Part shown: positions 60,301 to 64,000 of the stretch, in pieces | Numbering within the stretch: the stretch's first letter is position 1 | How the letters are laid out: every line of letters begins with the position of its first letter | DNA from: JAABRB01 sp041617635 | Lineage (GTDB): Bacteria > Pseudomonadota > Gammaproteobacteria > Burkholderiales > SG8-39 | Assembly: GCA_041617635.1 (NCBI GenBank) | Contig: JBFJOO010000013.1 | Coordinates: forward strand, 1-64,000 | Direction of reading: 5' to 3' | DNA length: 64,000 nucleotides | Translations under genes and position numbers: made by a program | The notes under the pieces: model-generated | Databases searched by the model: none | Seen by the model: only the letters and a program-made list of their open reading frames with translations | Told to the model about the DNA's origin: nothing

Positions 60301-63223
60301 ACTGGGCGATCCCGTCCAGATGCTCGCGGGACTCGCTCGTGAAGATCTCGTACAGCGTCCGCGACAGCTCGACGTCGCCGACGCGCACCGTCTCGTCCGC
60401 GCTGTCCGCAGCCGTCGTGTCGGCGGGCAGCAGGTCTTCGATCGGCGGCTCCACTGCGGGCGGGGCCTGCGGTACCTCCGGCGCGGGGCTCAGCGTCCGC
60501 ATCGGGAGCGAGAAATCCAGCGAGATCGGCCCGAGCGCCGGCTCTTTCGCCACAGGCCCAGCGGGCGCGGGGGTCAGGTCCGGACGATCGAACGCGGGCG
60601 AATCGACGGAGGGCGCCGGTGTCAGGTCCGGCGCATCGAACGCGGGGAAGTCGATCTCGGGCGCCGATTCCTGCGGCACGGTGAGTGTCTCGCCGGGTTC
60701 GACGGGCTCGGGCGCCTGTTCAATCTCTGGGGACGCAGCCTGGTCCTCCACTGCGGGTGCTTCGGCTGCCTCGACTGACGCTTCCTCACCTGTCTCGGGC
60801 GCCTCGGCCGGCGCGCTGAGCGGCGCGCCGGACTTGACCTGCAGCGCGAGCGCGACGATCGCGGCCTCGTCGGGCCCCGCGCCGCCGCGCTTGAGATCCT
60901 CGACCGCGGCGCCGAAGAAAGACTGTGCCTCGACGACGAGGGTCAGCAGGTCGGGCGTGGCCGGACGCTCTTCCTCGAGCCACTTGTTCATCACCTGCTC
61001 AACCGCCCAGGCGGCCTCGCCGAGGCGGGTCAGGCCGACCATTCGGCCGCTGCCCTTCAAGGTGTGGAAGCCGCGGCGAATGGTGCGCAGCTCCTCGATG
61101 TTGTGCAGCTCGCCGCGCACCTGCTCGACGCTCTGGCCGATGGTCGCGAGCACTTCGCCGGCCTCCTCGAGGTACACGGCGAGGAGCTCGGCGTCGACTT
61201 TCTCGGCGCTCGCACCCACGAGCTCCTCGGTCTTCGGCGAGGGCGCCGATTCGGCGGCGCCGGGTGTGATCCCTTCGAGCGTTTGCGTGGATACGGGGTC
61301 GAAAGTCTTGGCGTCGCTCTTCTTGAGGACCGCGAGCATCTCGGCGACGCGTGCCTCGAGCGCGCCGTCCGCCGTCAGGCTCGCATCTTTCTGCAGCGCC
61401 TGGAGATTCTCCTCGAGCTTGGCCTTGAGTGCCGCGTCGGTCGGCGTCTTCCGCCACTGCTCGAAGAGCGTCTGGACTTCGCGCTTGCCCTTGGCGAGGC
61501 CCGCCTCGACGCTGGCGCTCGCCTGGGAGGTTTCCGCTTCCTCGGCGAGCGCTTCCTTGCGCTTGCCGATGGGCGTCATGAAGGCGTCGAAATCGGCCTT
61601 GCCGTGCTGGAGCGCATCGACATAGAAGCCGAGTCCGGAGAGCGTGCCGGCGACGCGCTCGAAGTCGGACTGGGCCGGCGCGTAATCAGGCGATGCGAAG
61701 CGCTGAATCTCGGCCGCGCACGACGAAAGCGCCGCGGCGGCGCGGTCCTCGTTCAGCATGGTCAGCGCGCCGAGCACCTGGCGCACCGGCTTGTCGAGCG
61801 CGACGAGCTCGGGGCGTTGCGCGGAATCGCGGAAAAACGCATCGAGCGCCTGCTCGACCGCCCGCAGGCTCGCGTTGATCTCGCCCACGACGTGGCTCAT
61901 CAGCAGGCGTTCCTGGGCGCGCCGGGACATCTCGTCCAGCACGGGCGCGGCCCCCTCGGGCATCTTGCCCTGCATCACGCCCTGCAGCCGGCCGCGCATC
62001 AGCGCGACCTGCTGCTTGAACTCGTCGCCGAGGCGCGCGTAGTTCTCGGTCGCGTTCTCGACCAGCAGCAGCGCGGTGGCGACTTCCATCGCGACTGCGT
62101 CGGTCACCTTGTCGGGCGTGTCGCCGAGCCACTTCGCAGTGACCGCGATGTCCGTGGCGAGCGCCTTCAGCAGCTCGTCGCCCGACTCCGCCGCGCGGGA
62201 AGCGAGCTGCCCAGTCTGGTCGCGGAACGCGGCGAGGCTCGCCTGATGCCCGGAGGCGGCCTTGTTCCAGGCGGTCTTGGCCTGCGCGACGAGCTCGCGC
62301 ATCGCGCGCACCCCGGGCAGCTGGCCCGAGGATTCCGATTTCAGCTCGAAGCTGCCCGGGATCGAGCCGGCGAGCTCGAAGGTCTCCTGGACTTGCCGGA
62401 GATGCTCGGTGGCCGGTCGGGCGCGCGCCACCGCGAACAGCGCCTCGCGCAGCAGGCGTTCGGCGACGTTCGTCGAGCCCTCGAACAGCCGCTTGAGCTG
62501 GTGCTCGATGCGGTTGCACAGCCGCATCAGCATCGGGCTGTCGGACATTGCGCGCGCGACCATCGCATCGAAGAATCCGAGCGCGACCCACCAGAACGTG
62601 CGCTGTGCCGGCACGGTCTGCGCCGCTTCGACGGCCGTGACCGCGGCGCGCATGTCCTCCGCGCCGGTCGGGTCCTTCTTGATGAGCTTAAGCAACCCGC
62701 GTTGATAGCGCGCACGCGCGTCGCGGTAGTGCTGGATCAGCGCATCACCGGTGTGCGCCGATGGGGCGCGCTCGCGCCGCGGCGGGCGCCGCGAGATATC
62801 CGGGTAGTAAAGATCGACGGGATCCGCCGAGTCCTTGCCGCGCGCCGCGGCGAGATCGCGGTACACGGCGAAGAGCAGCAGCGGCTGGTTCGGCTCGCCG
62901 GCGAGCAGCTGATCCAGGTAGGTGGAGATCGAAGAGTAAGCGCGCTCCGCAGCCGCGACCATCTCGGGCTTGGGCGGCTGGCCCGATTTCTCGGCGTCGC
63001 TCAGCAGGCCTTCGAGCTCCTCCGAGACGCGCGTGACGCCGTCCAGGCCGACGATCTGCAGCGCCCCGTGCGCCTGGTGAAAATGCGTGCGGCTGAACTT
63101 GAGCTGGGTGGTCTCGGCCGGATTCGCAGCGTACGCGCGCAGGCACGCCAGCGACTTCTCCAGCGCCTGGTCGATCTCGCCCTTGACCCAGGTCAACGGC
63201 CCAATGTCGAACTCACCCGCCAC
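57341..63223 (-). CDS. chpA: ChpA/PilL-type hybrid chemosensory kinase of twitching motility
   Basis: 1960 residues. HPt-like domains: one near residue 50 (RTHFHQAHGALQIVG, Lys replaced by His), one at about 720 (FHTLKGSGRMVG), one at about 995 (AAHTLAGIAG) and one at about 1230 (LHTLKGSARMCG). Between them lie long acidic Ala/Pro/Glu linkers. The CheA dimerisation and ATPase domain follows (about 1390-1660; HMLRNSVAHGIE, DDGAGLNL), then a CheW domain (about 1665-1810) and a C-terminal receiver (about 1835-1955; VMIVDDSLTVRK, Asp in MLVDIEMPRMDG). It controls pilus motors through PilG/PilH phosphorylation. GTG start at 63223 with AGAGGAG upstream; a longer start at 63295 is less likely. Transcribed from the pilJ side. 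Confidence 0.93.
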   Translation of the reverse strand: MAGEFDIGPLTWVKGEIDQALEKSLACLRAYAANPAETTQLKFSRTHFHQAHGALQIVGLDGVTRVSEELEGLLSDAEKSGQPPKPEMVAAAERAYSSISTYLDQLLAGEPNQPLLLFAVYRDLAAARGKDSADPVDLYYPDISRRPPRRERAPSAHTGDALIQHYRDARARYQRGLLKLIKKDPTGAEDMRAAVTAVEAAQTVPAQRTFWWVALGFFDAMVARAMSDSPMLMRLCNRIEHQLKRLFEGSTNVAERLLREALFAVARARPATEHLRQVQETFELAGSIPGSFELKSESSGQLPGVRAMRELVAQAKTAWNKAASGHQASLAAFRDQTGQLASRAAESGDELLKALATDIAVTAKWLGDTPDKVTDAVAMEVATALLLVENATENYARLGDEFKQQVALMRGRLQGVMQGKMPEGAAPVLDEMSRRAQERLLMSHVVGEINASLRAVEQALDAFFRDSAQRPELVALDKPVRQVLGALTMLNEDRAAAALSSCAAEIQRFASPDYAPAQSDFERVAGTLSGLGFYVDALQHGKADFDAFMTPIGKRKEALAEEAETSQASASVEAGLAKGKREVQTLFEQWRKTPTDAALKAKLEENLQALQKDASLTADGALEARVAEMLAVLKKSDAKTFDPVSTQTLEGITPGAAESAPSPKTEELVGASAEKVDAELLAVYLEEAGEVLATIGQSVEQVRGELHNIEELRTIRRGFHTLKGSGRMVGLTRLGEAAWAVEQVMNKWLEEERPATPDLLTLVVEAQSFFGAAVEDLKRGGAGPDEAAIVALALQVKSGAPLSAPAEAPETGEEASVEAAEAPAVEDQAASPEIEQAPEPVEPGETLTVPQESAPEIDFPAFDAPDLTPAPSVDSPAFDRPDLTPAPAGPVAKEPALGPISLDFSLPMRTLSPAPEVPQAPPAVEPPIEDLLPADTTAADSADETVRVGDVELSRTLYEIFTSESREHLDGIAQSLRAAEAGAPVSVDFRRAAHTLAGIAGTVRFDGMWAVGHSLEHMLHRAQDRPLAAAELDVARDAHASLEKMAAAVTGGVAPRPDPDLVARLEATADAPASSDSGESADTLTLPGEAGAEDALDFTALTPEAESSAAAPGNVVSFPAAPESVATPPLDVKVEEIPIERRRSPRDELAPAAPPAPPAAPAAQGQTVTVEEIPVERRQRRLDDDIDPELLPIFLEEAHDLIPAVGQGLRDWRASPENAAAGHGLQRVLHTLKGSARMCGAMALGELTHSMETKVENALALKTLPDSLFDEFDTAYDRMGLLFERMQHPDALAPAPPEPASVAPAGVEPVDEAVAEEAPEADVTLAAPAAARAPGAAPAARPAEQDPAAQTRAMLRVRAEVIDRLVNEAGEVSIARSRIEGELRALKVALSELTDNTNRLRMQLREIEIQAESQMQSRLSQVQEVETPFDPLEFDRFTRFQEITRMMAESVNDVATVQQNILRAVGDADGALSAQSRLTRGLQTDLMRIRMVPFASVSERLYRVVRQAAKETDKRAVLDIRGGQVELDRSVLERITAPFEHMLRNSVAHGIEPPATRIERSKPELGEIKIEVRQEGNEIMLMVSDDGAGLNLPRILEKARAQELVAPDQTPTDAEIADFIFHPGFSTATEVSQLAGRGVGMDVVKSEAAALGGRIETHTELGKGTRFLIYLPLTLAVTQAVLVRAGPVRFAIPAVMVEQVRQVKAPELAASTESGEAQWQNRNYPFRYLPRLLGDFDSQPEQKRFHSIMFVRSGANVVAIHVDEVAGAQEIVVKNTGPLLSRIAGITGATVLGSGEIVLIINPVILAGREPMAFATSGAAVVVQEEAPVISIPTVMIVDDSLTVRKITGRLLSREGFHVLTAKDGVDAIEQLQETVPDVMLVDIEMPRMDGFDLTRAVRGDPRLRHIPIIMITSRTAERHRAYAKEIGVNVYLGKPFQEEELLGHITGFVGTAAPRVTPA

Positions 63224-63325
63224 GCCTATCGCACTCCTCTCAAATCCATTCGGTCGCTTGCGCCGGCACGTGTCTCCTCGACAGCCGGGCAGCAACCATC
63301 GCTACTCGCGTCGACCTGGCACGGC

Positions 63326-63357
63326 GGGGATATACAAGGGGCACGCCCCTTGTTCGT
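63326..63357 (+). repeat. Palindromic repeat unit 3 (TTGTTCGT family)
   Basis: GGGGATATACAAGGGG - CAC - GCCCCTTGTTCGT. Perfect ACAAGGGGC/GCCCCTTGT pairing. It lies between pilJ and chpA, upstream of the chpA start. Confidence 0.8.
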
Positions 63358-63359
63358 CC

Positions 63360-63393
63360 GGGGATTTACAAGGGGGATTTCCCCCTTGTTCGT
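63360..63393 (+). repeat. Palindromic repeat unit 4 (TTGTTCGT family)
   Basis: GGGGATTTACAAGGGGG - ATTT - CCCCCTTGTTCGT, with one T for A change in the left part and a one-base-longer stem. It follows unit 3 after two bases, the same tandem arrangement as units 1 and 2. Confidence 0.8.
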
Positions 63394-63444
63394 TTATCCC
63401 GCCCTTGCGTTGAAGTGGCACCACCGCCGATTCCAAGTCAACTT

Positions 63445-64000
63445 CTACTGGAGCTTGAAGTTGGCGACCGAGCCCTTGAGTTCCTGGGCGAGCTTGGCGA
63501 GCTGGCCGATCGAGACCGCGGTCTGCTTCGTGCCTTCGGTGGTCTGGCGGGTGATGTTCAGGATGTCCTGCATCGACGTCGCCACGACACCGGCGGCCTG
63601 CGCCTGCGCCTGCGCGGTGACCGAGATCTCCTCAATCAGCTGCGCGAGCCGGCGCGACACCTCGCCGATCTCGCCCAGCGCCTGACCCGCGTTGTCCGAC
63701 AGGCGCGCCCCGTCGACCACGCCCTGCGTCGATTTCTCCATGGCCGCCACCGCGTCGCCGGTGTCGGTCTGAATCGTCTTCACGATCGCGCCGATCTGCT
63801 TGGTCGCCTCGCCGGAACGCTCCGCCAGTCGCTGCACTTCTTCCGCAACCACCGTGAAGCCGCGGCCCGCTTCACCGGCCGATGCGGCCTGGATCGCGGC
63901 GTTCAACGCGAGCACGTTGGTCTGCTCGGTAATGTCGGAGATCAGCTCGACGATCTCGCCGATCTGCTGCGAGGATTCGCCGAGCCGCTTGATCCGCTTT
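63445..64000 (-). CDS. pilJ: Methyl-accepting chemotaxis protein PilJ, C-terminal part (5' end outside window)
   Basis: The reading frame runs from the right edge to a stop at 63445, about 185 residues. It contains the signalling hairpin tip ALNAAIQAASAGEAGRGFTVVAEEVQRLAERS, which is the MCP signature, preceded by KRIKRLGESSQQIGEIVELISDITEQTNVL at the edge. After the hairpin it keeps the helical bundle to the end (GQLAKLAQELKGSVANF). Followed by chpA on the same strand, which identifies it as PilJ, the receptor of the Chp pathway. Its sensor part lies beyond the window. Confidence 0.92.
   Translation of the reverse strand, partial: KRIKRLGESSQQIGEIVELISDITEQTNVLALNAAIQAASAGEAGRGFTVVAEEVQRLAERSGEATKQIGAIVKTIQTDTGDAVAAMEKSTQGVVDGARLSDNAGQALGEIGEVSRRLAQLIEEISVTAQAQAQAAGVVATSMQDILNITRQTTEGTKQTAVSIGQLAKLAQELKGSVANFKLQ

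Overview
The window is about 64 kb of very GC-rich chromosomal DNA and reads as the genome of a free-living betaproteobacterium. Support for this is the preserved order of several housekeeping blocks: pilU-pilT, yggS-proC-yggT-DUF167, pyrX-pyrB-pyrR-ruvX-yqgE and pilJ-chpA (twitching motility). Coding density is high: no gap between genes exceeds about 260 bases. I see no tRNA, rRNA, CRISPR array, transposase or phage gene. Because of the GC content nearly every real gene carries long antisense and frame-shifted shadow ORFs, which I left out.

Layout. 1-6.5 kb: terminator, short-chain dehydrogenase, iron-sulfur photolyase/cryptochrome, enolase-superfamily dehydratase, thioredoxin-fold ferredoxin, alpha/beta hydrolase and a NodI/NodJ-type ABC exporter. 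6.6-10.2 kb: hemJ, a small membrane protein, a shortened KdpD-like kinase with a KdpE-like regulator, then a decayed second copy of the end of hemJ. 10.2-16.0 kb: a minus-strand block of B12-binding radical SAM protein with a CCAEP tail, ATP-grasp ligase, TIR-SUMF membrane fusion and tandem-VWA secreted protein. This is the most unusual part of the window. 16.1-21.4 kb: DUF971, yggX, a 2OG-Fe(II) oxygenase and a lipid-transport (Mla/MCE) operon with a PqiC-like lipoprotein.

21.4-44.7 kb is catabolic and transport DNA: peroxiredoxin; thioesterase divergent from a ThDP enzyme followed by an ABC uptake system and a cytochrome c; a six-gene minus-strand operon (ubiX-like, ubiD-like, two CaiB-type CoA transferases, a PNPOx-fold protein, a MetE-like protein) with a divergent IclR regulator; a tandem OsmC-like protein; a Gfo/Idh/MocA oxidoreductase; rlmL; a TRAP transporter; a second MetE-like gene paired with a VOC protein; and two small secreted proteins.

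45-64 kb is mostly conserved: a patatin with a cyclic-nucleotide-binding-like domain, pilU/pilT, yggS, proC, yggT, DUF167, the pyrimidine genes (with a dihydroorotase homolog that has lost its metal-binding histidines), yqgE, a class I photolyase, the giant chemotaxis-type kinase chpA and the 3' part of pilJ, which runs off the right edge. A family of short palindromic repeats ending in TTGTTCGT or TGTTCGT occurs five times at three intergenic sites in this part.
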